Source: Lachnospiraceae bacterium (lineage in GTDB: Bacteria; Bacillota; Clostridia; Lachnospirales; Lachnospiraceae). Taken from it: 64,000 nt of DNA. Location of the stretch: contig CAJTHM010000002.1 of NCBI GenBank assembly GCA_910576125.1, positions 1 through 64,000 of the forward strand, in the 5' to 3' direction. Made by a program: the position numbers and the translations under genes. Below, piece by piece: positions 1-12,003 of this stretch. Each line of letters opens with the position of its first letter. Position 1 is the first letter of the stretch. The notes under the pieces were generated by a model. That model worked only from the letters and a program-made list of their open reading frames with translations, was not told the DNA's origin and did no database searches.

Positions 1-78
1 TGATGGCCTGATTTCCAGTCAGAACACACTAAACAGAGTATTAGTATACGGAATTCTATATGTAATAAAGTCCGCAAG

Positions 79-876
79 ATGGAAATCAGCAGTTTTAATG
101 GTTCAAAAAGCAATTTCTATAGTACAGCAGATTGGGAAAGTTTTAGTATACTTGGAAGTGCCATATTGACATTTATTAGCGAACATAGTGAGTACAAATC
201 AGTAAAAAGCAAATTGGAAGGTGATATATTAAGCGTTTATAAGAAATGGGAGTACGAAATTGAGCCTCAGACACTGGAACAAATTAACGATGTAAAATAT
301 GTAGAATTAATAGGAGAATATATGTATCCATATTGGGGGGAAATCTCTTCATTATATAATACATATGTTCCTTATAACAGAAACAAAAACATATATGTTA
401 AATTGATTAAAGCATTGTATGATTATATAAAAAACTTTATAGTATATGTGGACGCTAAGCAGTCTTATGAGAAAACTAAGGGATATTTAACAAGAACCCT
501 TAAGGATTGGACGGAATTAAAGAATACCGTTATCTCTCCCGAACAAATTGAAACTATAGATAAGTCAATGGCAGAGGTTCAAGGATCTTTAAATAATTTA
601 AAAGATCCGAGCAAAAAAGAAGAATCTTTTTTTGATTTAATCAATAGAAATCGGTGCAGTTTAAATGAAGTTGCACCACAGGCAGAATTGCTCAATTTGT
701 TATATTATAAAAGCGAAGTTGAAAATCAAGACTTTAAACAAGAAATGTCGGATATAAAGAATATAATGGCCAAACAAAGAAGAATGCGATATTTTTATAA
801 TGTGAAGAATTTTTTTAGAAGTATATATTGGAAATTCAAATTAAGACATTGTAAAAAATATTTCATTGATCCGTAG
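79..876 (+). CDS. Hypothetical protein, possibly N-terminally incomplete
   Basis: I do not recognise this 265-residue protein. It is AT-rich, lysine/tyrosine-rich and looks mostly helical, with no clear signal peptide or membrane segment. The C-terminus is strongly basic and aromatic (Lys/Arg/Phe/Tyr over the last 40 residues). The reading frame is open back to position 4, where there is an in-frame TGA, and there is no convincing ribosome binding site before the ATG at 79. It may therefore be the 3' portion of a longer gene or use a non-ATG start. It lies just upstream of an IS21 insertion and is separated from it by about 110 bp with no recognisable gene. Nothing in the context fixes a function. 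Confidence 0.5.
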   Translation: MEISSFNGSKSNFYSTADWESFSILGSAILTFISEHSEYKSVKSKLEGDILSVYKKWEYEIEPQTLEQINDVKYVELIGEYMYPYWGEISSLYNTYVPYNRNKNIYVKLIKALYDYIKNFIVYVDAKQSYEKTKGYLTRTLKDWTELKNTVISPEQIETIDKSMAEVQGSLNNLKDPSKKEESFFDLINRNRCSLNEVAPQAELLNLLYYKSEVENQDFKQEMSDIKNIMAKQRRMRYFYNVKNFFRSIYWKFKLRHCKKYFIDP

Positions 877-1181
877 CCAGCGTTTAGAGTGAACGGCAAA
901 AATGCAGTATCAACAGTATAATTGGTTGCCATGATGCATCAAGCTTCAATACTATGGAATATCTCTGAAAGGATTCAAGGTATACATGGTGTTGATTTAT
1001 AATTAAAACTGACCCAGGATTTACGAGGAAAATTGACCCACCCAAAGTGGCAATGAGTAAGTGAGCCTGGTTCCCGATTTACACTGTACCTTGAAAATTT
1101 AACACTTAGAATTGCCCCGCCTCTTAAAGCTATATAAAATACTTTTCTGTATGCCAGACATACAGAAAGGAGCAGAAAGAG

Positions 1182-3905
<2,724 letters not shown>

Positions 3906-3922
3906 AGGGGAGGAAAATACAT

Positions 3923-4366
3923 ATGGCAAGGATCCATGACGAAGAACTGAGAAAGCTGGCACAGACCTATAATACGGATGGGAAACCCCGCCTCTATGAA
4001 ATACTGAGAAGCGAATACGGAATAAAAAATCCTTATTTCGTATTCGCACGGATGAAGGACAAAGAAGAGCTTGGATATATGCCGGAACAGGACCGTTTCA
4101 GCGTACAGCCTGACCTTTCCGGAACAGACGGTGTGTTTATGAGCATTGAAGAATTGTGCACCCCGGTGGTTCCGCAGACTGTTAAACTGCTGACAGGACA
4201 ACCTGCAGGTTCCAGACCGGAAGCGATGGAGAAACTGATCCGGGAACTGATCGGGGACAGGCTGTTGGAGCTGAGCAGGTACGTGGCACTGGATTCTCTG
4301 TCAAAGACGATGATCATTGATAAGACATCGCTGATAAATGATGGATACCAGCTCGTAACCCATTAA
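3923..4366 (+). CDS. IS21 accessory ORF, hypothetical
   Basis: A 147-residue hypothetical protein inside the IS21 element, 17 bp after the preceding ORF and preceded by GGGGAGG. The N-terminal 50 residues look like a small helical DNA-binding unit (IHDEELRKLAQTYNTDGKP, then ILRSEYGIKNPYFVFARMK), reminiscent of a short winged or KilA-like fold. That is impression only. The C-terminal half is helical. It ends shortly before the right-terminal TGACCC repeats. A regulatory or target-choice role is possible but nothing in the sequence proves it. Confidence 0.6.
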   Translation: MARIHDEELRKLAQTYNTDGKPRLYEILRSEYGIKNPYFVFARMKDKEELGYMPEQDRFSVQPDLSGTDGVFMSIEELCTPVVPQTVKLLTGQPAGSRPEAMEKLIRELIGDRLLELSRYVALDSLSKTMIIDKTSLINDGYQLVTH

Positions 4367-4491
4367 TCGGGGTGGGTCAATTCACAGTGTAAAAAACAGG
4401 AATCATATAAAAATCTGATCCACCGGATAATTTATGGGGTGGGTCAGATTTAAATAAAAAAGTGGGTCAATTTTACTTGACAATCAACACT

Positions 4492-5580
4492 TTAAAAAGC
4501 ATTTAAGCAATTAATTATGTACTGTATTTCATCATCCGTCATTCCTGGATATAAAGGCAAGCTAAGCTCTGTTGCGCAAATCTGTTCGGCTAAAGGGTAA
4601 TCTCCTTCCACATATCCCATATCCTGATAAGCTTTTTGCAAATGTATCGCAATAGGATAATGAATTAATGTATGGATTCCTTTTTCCTTTAAATATTGTT
4701 GCAGCCTCTCTCTATCAGCTGACAGGATTGGGAAAATATGGTAAACATTATTTTCCGTATATTCCGGCATGGCAATCTTAGGATTCTTTATTCCCTGATA
4801 ATATTGTTTGGCAATCTGTTCCCTTTCCTCATTCCAGGCATCAAGATGACAAAGTTTGACAGACAAAAATGCTGCCTGTAGCTCATCAAGCCTGGAATTT
4901 ACCCCCTTATATTCATGGTAGTATTTTGTGTAGGATCCATAGTTTCCCAACGCTCGTACCTTGGCTGCTATTTGCCCGTCATTAGTCACTATGGCACCCG
5001 CATCGCCTAATGCGCCCAGATTTTTGCCTGGGTAGAAACTGAACGCGCCTGCGTCTCCCCATACACCTGCCTTGACCCCTCCGATGCTTGCGCCATGGGC
5101 TTGGGCACAATCTTCAAAAACCTTCAGATTATGCTTTTGGGCAATGGGCATAATCTTTTCCATATCTCCCATCCTGCCGTATAAATGCACTACCATGATT
5201 GCCTTTGTTCGATTCGTAATTTTTTCTTCAATCAATGCCGGAGAAATCAGGAGCGTCTCTATATCGGGTTCTACCAAAACAGGAGTGGCTCCCACATAGC
5301 TTATGGCGAGCACTGTAGCAATAAAAGTATTGGACGGGACGATGACCTCGTCTCCAGGACCGATGTCATATGCTAGCAATATCAGCCGCAAGGCATCCAG
5401 GCCATTTCCTGTTCCAACACAATATCCTGCCCCACAGTATTCTGCAAAAGCCTTTTCAAACTGTGCCAGTTCTTTCCCTTGGATAAACCATTGATGCTTA
5501 AAGACATTCTCATAACATTGTGCCAGTTCTTTTTGAAGTGGTTTGTGCATCCTATAGAAATCCGTATAATTAATATTCAT
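4492..5580 (-). CDS. fdtB: dTDP-3-oxo-6-deoxyhexose aminotransferase (DegT/DnrJ family, FdtB/QdtB-like)
   Basis: A PLP-dependent sugar aminotransferase that puts the 3-amino group on a dTDP-3-oxo-6-deoxyhexose made by FdtA/QdtA-type ketoisomerases. DegT hallmarks are visible: the GTGNGLDAL substrate/cofactor segment, EDCAQAHGA with the PLP-pyridine Asp, and the lysine in [14 protein letters not shown] that forms the Schiff base. I place the start at 5580 because from there the protein aligns end to end with the paralog at 50938 (362 versus 363 residues). An upstream ATG at 5604 overlaps the preceding gene's stop (ATGA) and would add eight residues. It is the last gene of the minus-strand operon. 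Its stop lies 2 bp from the IS21 end, so any downstream operon gene has been separated from it. Whether the product is the Fuc3N or Qui3N series cannot be read from the sequence. Confidence 0.87.
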   Translation of the reverse strand: MNINYTDFYRMHKPLQKELAQCYENVFKHQWFIQGKELAQFEKAFAEYCGAGYCVGTGNGLDALRLILLAYDIGPGDEVIVPSNTFIATVLAISYVGATPVLVEPDIETLLISPALIEEKITNRTKAIMVVHLYGRMGDMEKIMPIAQKHNLKVFEDCAQAHGASIGGVKAGVWGDAGAFSFYPGKNLGALGDAGAIVTNDGQIAAKVRALGNYGSYTKYYHEYKGVNSRLDELQAAFLSVKLCHLDAWNEEREQIAKQYYQGIKNPKIAMPEYTENNVYHIFPILSADRERLQQYLKEKGIHTLIHYPIAIHLQKAYQDMGYVEGDYPLAEQICATELSLPLYPGMTDDEIQYIINCLNAF

Positions 5581-5600
5581 CCTTTTACATTCCTTTGCTT

Positions 5601-6608
5601 TCATCTTATATATGATTGGTTTTGTCCTGTTCCATCACTGCTAAAGGCTCTTCGCTCCATCACAATTTCCTTGCTTGTTTCCTGGACAAGAAATTTGGGT
5701 CTGTTCTTACTTTCCAGATATGTTTTCGCCAGATACTGTCCCAATATGCCGACGCAGAACAGCTGTATTCCTCCCATCAACAAAATCATGCACACTATAG
5801 TCGCATATCCAGAACCCTCTACTCCTGTTGCCAATGCCTGTACCACCATGGCGATTATCATGGCAAAACCTGCAAAACAGCAAAGGCATCCCATAATCGA
5901 GGCAAGGGACAGCGGCAAAGTCGAAAATGCAATGCAGCCTTCAAGCGAATAAGCAAATAGCCCTCGGAATGACCATTTGGACTTTCCTGCTCTGCGGTCG
6001 TTGATTTCAATTTCCAACCACTGGGTCCTAAAGCCAATCCATTCAAATATCCCTTTGGAAAAACGATTATATTCTGTAATTGATAGAATCGCATTTTTGG
6101 CCTTTTGGTTGAACATCCTGAAATCCATCGCATCGTTTTCCATGTTGATGCCGGAAATCCTATTCATGAAACCATAAAACATATGGCTTAAGGATGCCCG
6201 CATTTTTGTGTCCGTCTTTCTGTTTTTCCTCCTCGTTGCAATCATATCATATTGCCCGGAAGAAATTTCACGGTACATATCTGATATTACTTCTGGAGGG
6301 TGCTGGAGATCCGCGTCCATGATTACTGTATAATCCCCTTTCGTATATAGCAGACCTGCATACATTGCACTCTCCTTTCCGAAATTTCTGGAAAAGGATA
6401 AATATTGGACATGTATATCCTTTTCATGGAATCCCCGTAAAAGAGTCCCGGTCGCATCGGTTGATCCGTCATTTACGAAAAAAACCTCATATTCATCCAG
6501 CTTCATCCTGTTTTCCATTACATCCTTGACAGCAGCATAGAACTCAGACAATACATCTTCCTCATTATAACAAGGTACTATGATGCTGATTTTTATATCT
6601 TCCTCCAT
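5601..6608 (-). CDS. GT2 family glycosyltransferase, GtrB/DPM1-like, membrane anchored
   Basis: A 335-residue family 2 glycosyltransferase of the polyprenyl-phosphate sugar synthase type. The GT-A fold starts with [14 protein letters not shown] and has [10 protein letters not shown] and a DxD motif in [12 protein letters not shown]. Two hydrophobic hairpin helices near the C-terminus (about residues 230-295) match the membrane anchor of GtrB/ArnC-like enzymes. A strong AGGGAGG lies before the start. Such enzymes load a sugar onto undecaprenyl phosphate on the inner leaflet, for use by a GT-C enzyme outside. The multi-pass protein at 8259-9737 in the same operon is a candidate partner. The donor sugar is not determinable here. 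Confidence 0.85.
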   Translation of the reverse strand: MEEDIKISIIVPCYNEEDVLSEFYAAVKDVMENRMKLDEYEVFFVNDGSTDATGTLLRGFHEKDIHVQYLSFSRNFGKESAMYAGLLYTKGDYTVIMDADLQHPPEVISDMYREISSGQYDMIATRRKNRKTDTKMRASLSHMFYGFMNRISGINMENDAMDFRMFNQKAKNAILSITEYNRFSKGIFEWIGFRTQWLEIEINDRRAGKSKWSFRGLFAYSLEGCIAFSTLPLSLASIMGCLCCFAGFAMIIAMVVQALATGVEGSGYATIVCMILLMGGIQLFCVGILGQYLAKTYLESKNRPKFLVQETSKEIVMERRAFSSDGTGQNQSYIR

Positions 6609-6633
6609 GAGATTCCTCCCTTCAGAGTATCAG

Positions 6634-7755
6634 TCAATACTCTGTACGCTTCTCAAAGTATTCCTCTATAGAATGGACAATTATTTCACTGGGCAATATT
6701 TCTGGCCTGATGGCAGGTTTTATGTATCTTTTATATTCCGTGTAAAAACGGTCAATCACGAAAAAATCCCCTTTGAAATATTTAGCATTTTCTCCGATGC
6801 CTTCTGAAGATTCTTCGACCTCCGTGCGCATAATCAGGTAGGGCTTTCCCATATAATAAAATTCCAGTTGGTTACCACATCCATCAGCAATGACGAATTC
6901 GCTATGATAGACATAATTGATAAAATCGCAATATGGCAGCCTCTCAACTATCTTTATGTTCTTGTTTTCCACAAGCCGGTCCCACAGATTGAATTTTTTG
7001 AGCGCGTCATATGTCTGTATATGATAAATAAGAATACATTTTATCTTTTGACATAGGTTTTCGACATGGCTCATTGTTTTTTCCATAAATGACCGGCTCA
7101 GTAGATTTTCCTGCCTGTGTATCGCCATAATAAAATAAGGTTCATCCACAGGATTCGAGGCATTATTTTTCTCATTCATCTTTAATGCATAATCTAATGT
7201 CTCAATACCTGTGTTATAAACAGTACTGACAGCTTTTCCCTTGAATTTTTTCCCCGCATAGGCTGCATAATCATCTTTGGGGCAAAAATTTATTTTGGAA
7301 TGCAGAGAGGCGCAATAACGATCAATCTCTTCTGGAAAGGGAGAGAACCAATGGTGTGATCTTGGGCCGCTCTCAACATGTACATAATCCATCCCAATTT
7401 TATGTGCAATTCTTGCTCCCATCAGAGTTGTGAGCGTATCACCATGTATAACTAGAAGACAGTTTTCTTTTCCGCATTTTGTCAGCATTTCCTTTAGGAC
7501 ACGCTTTCCAGCTTTTTCTGTTTTGACGAACCACTTAAGATATCCAAATGCATTTTTGACTTTGCTTGTATTTTCAGAGATATCAATATCAATTTCTCCG
7601 CCTGTCATAGGAAGGAATGGGCTATCCTTGATTATATTCTGCCCATTGGAAATAATCTTACAGGAAAATCCTTTTTGCCGAGCAAGGTCGATTACTTTGA
7701 ACATCTTCATTAATTCAGCTTCCGTGCCTAAGAAAAAAAATAAGGTTTTTACCAT
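6634..7755 (-). CDS. UDP-N-acetylglucosamine 2-epimerase-like protein (WecB family)
   Basis: A 373-residue protein with the WecB/NeuC fold. It shows an N-terminal Rossmann strand (FFFLGTEAELMKM), VIHGDTLTTLMGARIA with the catalytic-site Asp, HVESGPRS and PFPEEIDRYCASLHS with the acidic residues, TGIETLDYAL, a conserved AIHRQEN histidine motif and a C-terminal nucleotide-binding segment (VIADGCGNQLEFYYMGKP). WecB enzymes interconvert UDP-GlcNAc and UDP-ManNAc; relatives use other UDP-HexNAc substrates. Several positions deviate from canonical WecB (GPRSHHW in place of GLRT), so a different UDP-sugar substrate is possible. It sits 37 bp downstream of the ketoisomerase gene in the same operon. 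Confidence 0.78.
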   Translation of the reverse strand: MVKTLFFFLGTEAELMKMFKVIDLARQKGFSCKIISNGQNIIKDSPFLPMTGGEIDIDISENTSKVKNAFGYLKWFVKTEKAGKRVLKEMLTKCGKENCLLVIHGDTLTTLMGARIAHKIGMDYVHVESGPRSHHWFSPFPEEIDRYCASLHSKINFCPKDDYAAYAGKKFKGKAVSTVYNTGIETLDYALKMNEKNNASNPVDEPYFIMAIHRQENLLSRSFMEKTMSHVENLCQKIKCILIYHIQTYDALKKFNLWDRLVENKNIKIVERLPYCDFINYVYHSEFVIADGCGNQLEFYYMGKPYLIMRTEVEESSEGIGENAKYFKGDFFVIDRFYTEYKRYIKPAIRPEILPSEIIVHSIEEYFEKRTEY

Positions 7756-7791
7756 AGTTCTTTATCAATGCAGAATTGCATCTCCCTTTCG

Positions 7792-8196
7792 TTAAATTTC
7801 TTTTTCAATACTTTTTAAAAACTTGTCATAATCTCTGATATAATCTTCTTCTTTGTAATAATCTGATGCCAGTACCATAAGGACAGCATCAGGGGAGAAA
7901 TCATACATTTCACGCCACATATTACTGGAAACATAAAGACCCTCATACGGTTTTTCAAGTGGTACTATTTTCTTTTCCTTTCCGTTGTCTAGCAAGATTT
8001 TGCATGTGCCATGAATACAAATCAAAATTTGCTGCAATGATTTATGGGCATGAAATCCTCGTCTGACATCTGGCTTAGTTTCATACATGTAATAGACCCT
8101 TTTAATCTCAAAAGGAATATCATGAAATTCTTCTAATGAAATCAATTGTCCTCGTTCGTCACCATGTTGTTGAAACATATATTTTAGTATCTGCAT
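7792..8196 (-). CDS. fdtA: dTDP-4-oxo-6-deoxyglucose 3,4-ketoisomerase (FdtA/QdtA/WxcM-like cupin)
   Basis: A small single-domain cupin of 134 residues, the size of FdtA/QdtA. The family signature is complete: DERGQLISLEE, RVYYMYETKPDVRRGFHAHK with the catalytic and metal-like histidines, [21 protein letters not shown], and the C-terminal [15 protein letters not shown]. It isomerises dTDP-4-oxo-6-deoxyglucose to a 3-oxo sugar, which the FdtB-type aminotransferase three genes later would aminate. AGGAGG lies five bases before the ATG. It is closely similar to the second copy at 50523-50936, so the window has two ketoisomerase/aminotransferase modules. Confidence 0.9.
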   Translation of the reverse strand: MQILKYMFQQHGDERGQLISLEEFHDIPFEIKRVYYMYETKPDVRRGFHAHKSLQQILICIHGTCKILLDNGKEKKIVPLEKPYEGLYVSSNMWREMYDFSPDAVLMVLASDYYKEEDYIRDYDKFLKSIEKEI

Positions 8197-8258
8197 TTTT
8201 GCCTCCTACTGATTTGGTTATCCTATCTGTTTCTCTTGGGGAACCTTATAGAGAAAGA

Positions 8259-9737
8259 TTACAAGTCGCCAATCCAGCAAGCGGCAGTTCCATATGGAAT
8301 AGGATAATCCTCATCAATAAACACCACTATTGTATTTTCAGTCTTTAATTGAGCATCAATTTCGTCAAAACTGTCATAATAGAAAACATTCGTATTTTCA
8401 CTCACATACAGATTGAAAAAAAGCTGATTCCCAAATATCCAGAAATAATCATTTGGTTTTACACAACATACGTTTTGGACTGTTTCATAATTTTCAAGAT
8501 TTTTTATGTTTTCGATACATGTTTGGGCCATTTCCTGCGAATATCTAAAATGGACATGAACTTTATTGGTAATGTAATAAAAATTCGAAATCAATATAGT
8601 TAATGCAACTAAGGCTATGCTCAAAACATGCATTTTGAATTCTTCGCAATTTGATATATATTTAGTTAATGCAAAAAGATAATATATGTAAGGAATCCAT
8701 AAAAACCTATCCTCACCATGTGTAGCGCCAACTAGAGCATAGCTAAATAAACTGGTAAGTGAAAATAAATACATAATCAGTATTTCAAAATATTTTTTGG
8801 AATAATTGCTCTTCAACAAATTTATCAAGACAATAAATCCAATTCCAATAAATACAACTACACGCAAAGAACTGATTATTAATATAATCAATGGTAATTC
8901 TTGTAACGTGAACCCACCATGCCATTGATCGCCTAAAGAAAAGCCGAGCATATTTACAAAACCTTTTAAGGCATAAATACCTAAGGTGCTGAATAGCGTT
9001 AAGATGCTGCCCCTCCCGGTTTCCATCGTAGAACTTCCCGCTATATGCAATAAAATGCTTCTGCATATGATTGGAGAAAAATACAAAACGGAAAGAAATG
9101 CTTTTTCTTTATAATTTATTTTCTGATTTGCTAGTATTACTAATATGAATACTGCTACAAGATACATAAAACGCTCTGCATTAAATATTAATAATGCAAA
9201 AGCGATAGTACAAAGCATTGCATTAATCCGAATTGATTTTTTGTCAGGGCTTTGAATAACTTTATATTGGTAATATGAACAAAAGATAGAGCATAATAAT
9301 GAAAATATCTCCAGGATACCTAACGCCTGCCATACTCCATAAGCTGAAAATGGACAGGTTATAAAAAAAAGTGAGATTGAATAAGCATATGGCTCTTTGA
9401 CTCCAGTCCTTTTACTTAGTTCAAAAATAACAAATGCACTTATCACTAAAAGCAATCTCAGCACAAAATAGTATTTCTTATAACTTAATCCACATGCCAG
9501 ATAGATGAAATATAATAATATGGTAGATACAGGCCTTACTTTTCCCAGTGAAATATTTTCTGGACTAAAAAGCGTTCTCCAAAAACCAACTTCTTTAAGG
9601 TTACCTATCGCAATTAAATCGTCTCCCATAAGTACAGACCATTTATTGTTTCTATACCAGATAAATGTAATTGCAAAGAAAGAAACTAAAATCACAAAAT
9701 GATGGATTAGTTTATTCCTTTTTTCTATAGTAATCAT
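8259..9737 (-). CDS. Multi-pass membrane protein, probable GT-C-type glycosyltransferase
   Basis: A 492-residue integral membrane protein with roughly eleven hydrophobic segments and a C-terminal soluble domain of about 100 residues. Between the first two membrane segments it has LMGDDLIAIG, an acidic pair at the expected external-loop position of GT-C enzymes, followed by GKVRPVSTILLYFIY. This layout matches GtrC-like or PMT-like enzymes that transfer a sugar from a polyprenyl-phosphate carrier outside the membrane. The family is highly divergent, so the assignment rests on topology and the DD motif only. It follows the giant glycosyltransferase gene by 21 bp, and a GtrB-like partner is encoded at 5601-6608. 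Confidence 0.6.
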   Translation of the reverse strand: MITIEKRNKLIHHFVILVSFFAITFIWYRNNKWSVLMGDDLIAIGNLKEVGFWRTLFSPENISLGKVRPVSTILLYFIYLACGLSYKKYYFVLRLLLVISAFVIFELSKRTGVKEPYAYSISLFFITCPFSAYGVWQALGILEIFSLLCSIFCSYYQYKVIQSPDKKSIRINAMLCTIAFALLIFNAERFMYLVAVFILVILANQKINYKEKAFLSVLYFSPIICRSILLHIAGSSTMETGRGSILTLFSTLGIYALKGFVNMLGFSLGDQWHGGFTLQELPLIILIISSLRVVVFIGIGFIVLINLLKSNYSKKYFEILIMYLFSLTSLFSYALVGATHGEDRFLWIPYIYYLFALTKYISNCEEFKMHVLSIALVALTILISNFYYITNKVHVHFRYSQEMAQTCIENIKNLENYETVQNVCCVKPNDYFWIFGNQLFFNLYVSENTNVFYYDSFDEIDAQLKTENTIVVFIDEDYPIPYGTAACWIGDL

Positions 9738-9758
9738 TAATGTATATATCCCCCAAAG

Positions 9759-11111
9759 TTACATTTGATTGCATGTAATATCCAGCTCCAAAACCTTTCT
9801 GGCCTCATCGACAGTGAAGTATTTCCGTATGAATGCCTCTCCAGCATCGGACATCTCTCTCAGATGGTCATAATCCTCATACAGGTCACATATCAGCTCG
9901 GCCATCCTGTCCGCATCATCCTCTACCACCATGTTGCCCATGGTGTCGTCCAGCCCTTCCGCGCCTATGGAGGTGGTCACCAGCGGAATCTGGTAGTAGG
10001 CAGCCTCCACCACCTTCCCCTTGACACCTGCCCCAACACGCAGAGGTACCACTGCCATGCGGCAGCTGTGGTACAGTGCATGGAGCCCCTCGTCAGGCAG
10101 GAACCCCTCGACGATGATGTTCTTGTTGGCGAGCGCCTGCACCTCCTCCGGAACCTTGCCGCCGACGACGTGCCATTTCATGTCAGGATAGCTCCTTAGG
10201 ATTCTGGGGAATACCTCCCTCCCGAACCACAGAACGGCATCTACATTGGGCGGATGCCCGAATCCTCCAACATACAGCAAACCCTTGCGATGTTCGAACT
10301 GCTTGCCGATGTCTGTTGGGATATCCTCATAGATGTAGAGAGGGATGTTCCTTATCGGTTTGTCTGGGAAGGTCTGCTGCATGACTGCCTGTTCATAGCT
10401 GCCCACCACATGTCCCACATCAGCCTTCTTGAACAGCTTGTACTCTATCTCTTTCCAGTGTTCGGATGACTTTAATTTCTCTTCGTCATGGGTCAGTAAA
10501 TATTCCCGGTATTCCCTGATGTGGTGAAGATCATGGGCAAAGTAGAACACTTTTGCATGTCCGTACTGCTTTACCAGGTCAATATATTTAATAGATATAT
10601 GGGGCCTCTGCAGGTACACATAATCAAAATAATGCAGGTTGTCCTTCAGCCATTGCTCCCAGTTGTTATAGTAATAGTTGCCGTACAGCACCTCAATGCC
10701 ATGCTGGTTTAAATCCGTGGTGTACGGCTCATGCTTATAAAAGTTGTCCCCGATAAACGTCACCTTAAAGCCCATTCTCACAAAAAGCAGCAGATACATA
10801 TAGGTACATTTTCCGCCGGCATCTTTGTCATAATGGGGCACATAATGATCCACCACCAGGATCTGCTTCTTGTTGCGGCTGCGGTCCTTGGCAAGGAACA
10901 CATTTTCTCCATTGGGGAAATGCTCTGCCTCCAGCACGTCCTTCCACTTGTCATAGAACTTCTTCTGGTTTTCCACCTGATACTTTTTCTGACCCGAGGT
11001 GACATCTGTTCCATTCGAAATCCCCTCGAAATGTACTACCACAGATTTGGGTGTAGCCCAGCAAACTAAAGTTCCTGTCTCCCGCACAAAAACGTCAAAT
11101 TTAATTCTCAA
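9759..11111 (-). CDS. GT4 glycosyltransferase domain: 3' fragment of the transposon-split giant gene
   Basis: This reading frame is the downstream half of a gene whose upstream half is at 14605-17553. The first 20 residues are encoded by the transposon end. The native sequence resumes at PKSVVVHFEGISNGTD, the usual junction after a GT2 domain in clostridial GT2-GT4 fusions. A GT4 (GT-B) domain follows: ILVVDHYVPHYDKDAGG, an N-terminal Rossmann half, then LLYVGGFGHPPNVDAVLWF and the donor-site region RVGAGVKGKVVEAAYYQIP. Removing the element and one TTTGGG copy restores the frame as QPKSVVVHFEG. The ATG at 11111 lies in transposon DNA and has no clear ribosome binding site, so expression of this half is doubtful. 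Confidence 0.85.
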   Translation of the reverse strand: MRIKFDVFVRETGTLVCWATPKSVVVHFEGISNGTDVTSGQKKYQVENQKKFYDKWKDVLEAEHFPNGENVFLAKDRSRNKKQILVVDHYVPHYDKDAGGKCTYMYLLLFVRMGFKVTFIGDNFYKHEPYTTDLNQHGIEVLYGNYYYNNWEQWLKDNLHYFDYVYLQRPHISIKYIDLVKQYGHAKVFYFAHDLHHIREYREYLLTHDEEKLKSSEHWKEIEYKLFKKADVGHVVGSYEQAVMQQTFPDKPIRNIPLYIYEDIPTDIGKQFEHRKGLLYVGGFGHPPNVDAVLWFGREVFPRILRSYPDMKWHVVGGKVPEEVQALANKNIIVEGFLPDEGLHALYHSCRMAVVPLRVGAGVKGKVVEAAYYQIPLVTTSIGAEGLDDTMGNMVVEDDADRMAELICDLYEDYDHLREMSDAGEAFIRKYFTVDEARKVLELDITCNQM

Positions 11112-11203
11112 GTGTCAAATACTATCTACAAGAGCGTGCTGTAGGATGCGGCACGTTTCCCTCTTGACCATCCCATGCCATTCCGATATAGTTTTTATGG
11201 AAC

Positions 11204-11246
11204 AAAAAAGAGAAAGAACAGCACCTCCTACAGTTCGTTCTTTCTC
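11204..11246 (-). terminator. Intrinsic terminator on the minus strand inside the transposon end
   Basis: Read on the minus strand, GAGAAAGAAC (11246 to 11237) pairs perfectly with GTTCTTTCTC (11219 to 11210) across a 17-nt loop and is followed by six T residues (11209-11204). The stem is AT-rich, so the hairpin is only moderately stable. Its place just inside the element, facing host transcription, would stop reading from the disrupted operon into the downstream genes or prevent antisense transcription of the element. Confidence 0.55.
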
Positions 11247-11319
11247 TCACATACCAGTGTGCCTGCCGTATACGGGATCGTGTCCCACTTGTGAGGCTCC
11301 GGCACCACCGACATATACT

Positions 11320-11913
11320 ATGATAAGAGAAAACTCCCTGTTTTGCAAGCTAATCCGCATAAAAAGTTCATCAAAAGCCCTGTTTGATTCCTTTATGAAG
11401 GGGTTCCGCCCTGAACTGCAGACCTGTCCCTGCTGTGGGGCCAGGGGTTCCTGCCGCATCCATGCCTATTATGGCCGTTCCCTGGTGGATTTCATAAGTG
11501 GTGCCCCTGTCCGCCACAGCCTCTGCATCATGCGCCTCATCTGTACCTGCGGCCATACCCATGCCATCCTCCCGGACTTCATCATCCCTTACTCCGGATA
11601 TGGCCTGTTCTTCTTCCTCCGCGTCCTGGCGGAGTATTTCCTGCGCCTTTCCACTGTGGAGAAGCTCTGCGAACGCTTCTCCGTCACCATTTCCCAGCTG
11701 CGCCGCTGGCTGCGGCTCTTCCAGACGCAGAAGGAGGAGTGGCTCGGCGTGCTTTCTTCCATGGAGGCTTCCGGCCTTTCCTTCCTGAAGGGCCTTCTCA
11801 CCCAGACGGCCTATTCGGATTTCGCCTCCGCCTTTGTCCGCCGTTTTACAAAGTCCTTCCTCCAGTCTCATAAAAATCCGGCGCCTTACTGCCAGCAGGT
11901 GTTCGGCCCATGA
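11320..11913 (+). CDS. DUF6431-type protein (zinc-ribbon transposon accessory)
   Basis: A protein of about 197 residues from the chosen ATG at 11320; in-frame ATGs further upstream (for example at 11199) exist and no start has a strong ribosome binding site. The visible features are a Cys-pair zinc ribbon (TCPCCGARGSCRIHAYYGRS), a second C-x-C-x-H motif (LICTCGHTHAIL), and a C-terminal helix-turn-helix-like stretch (LCERFSVTISQLRRWL). I recall this domain (DUF6431) being found next to DDE transposase and ExeA ATPase genes in clostridia, which is the arrangement here. It is probably a DNA-binding part of the transposition machinery. The exact role is unknown. Confidence 0.68.
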   Translation: MIRENSLFCKLIRIKSSSKALFDSFMKGFRPELQTCPCCGARGSCRIHAYYGRSLVDFISGAPVRHSLCIMRLICTCGHTHAILPDFIIPYSGYGLFFFLRVLAEYFLRLSTVEKLCERFSVTISQLRRWLRLFQTQKEEWLGVLSSMEASGLSFLKGLLTQTAYSDFASAFVRRFTKSFLQSHKNPAPYCQQVFGP

Positions 11914-12003
11914 ACTGTTTTCCTGCAACCACACGCCATGAGCATGGCTTTCCTCCCGTTTCTGCCCCATAATGGGGGAAAACCACTTAAGGAGGACATT
12001 TCT

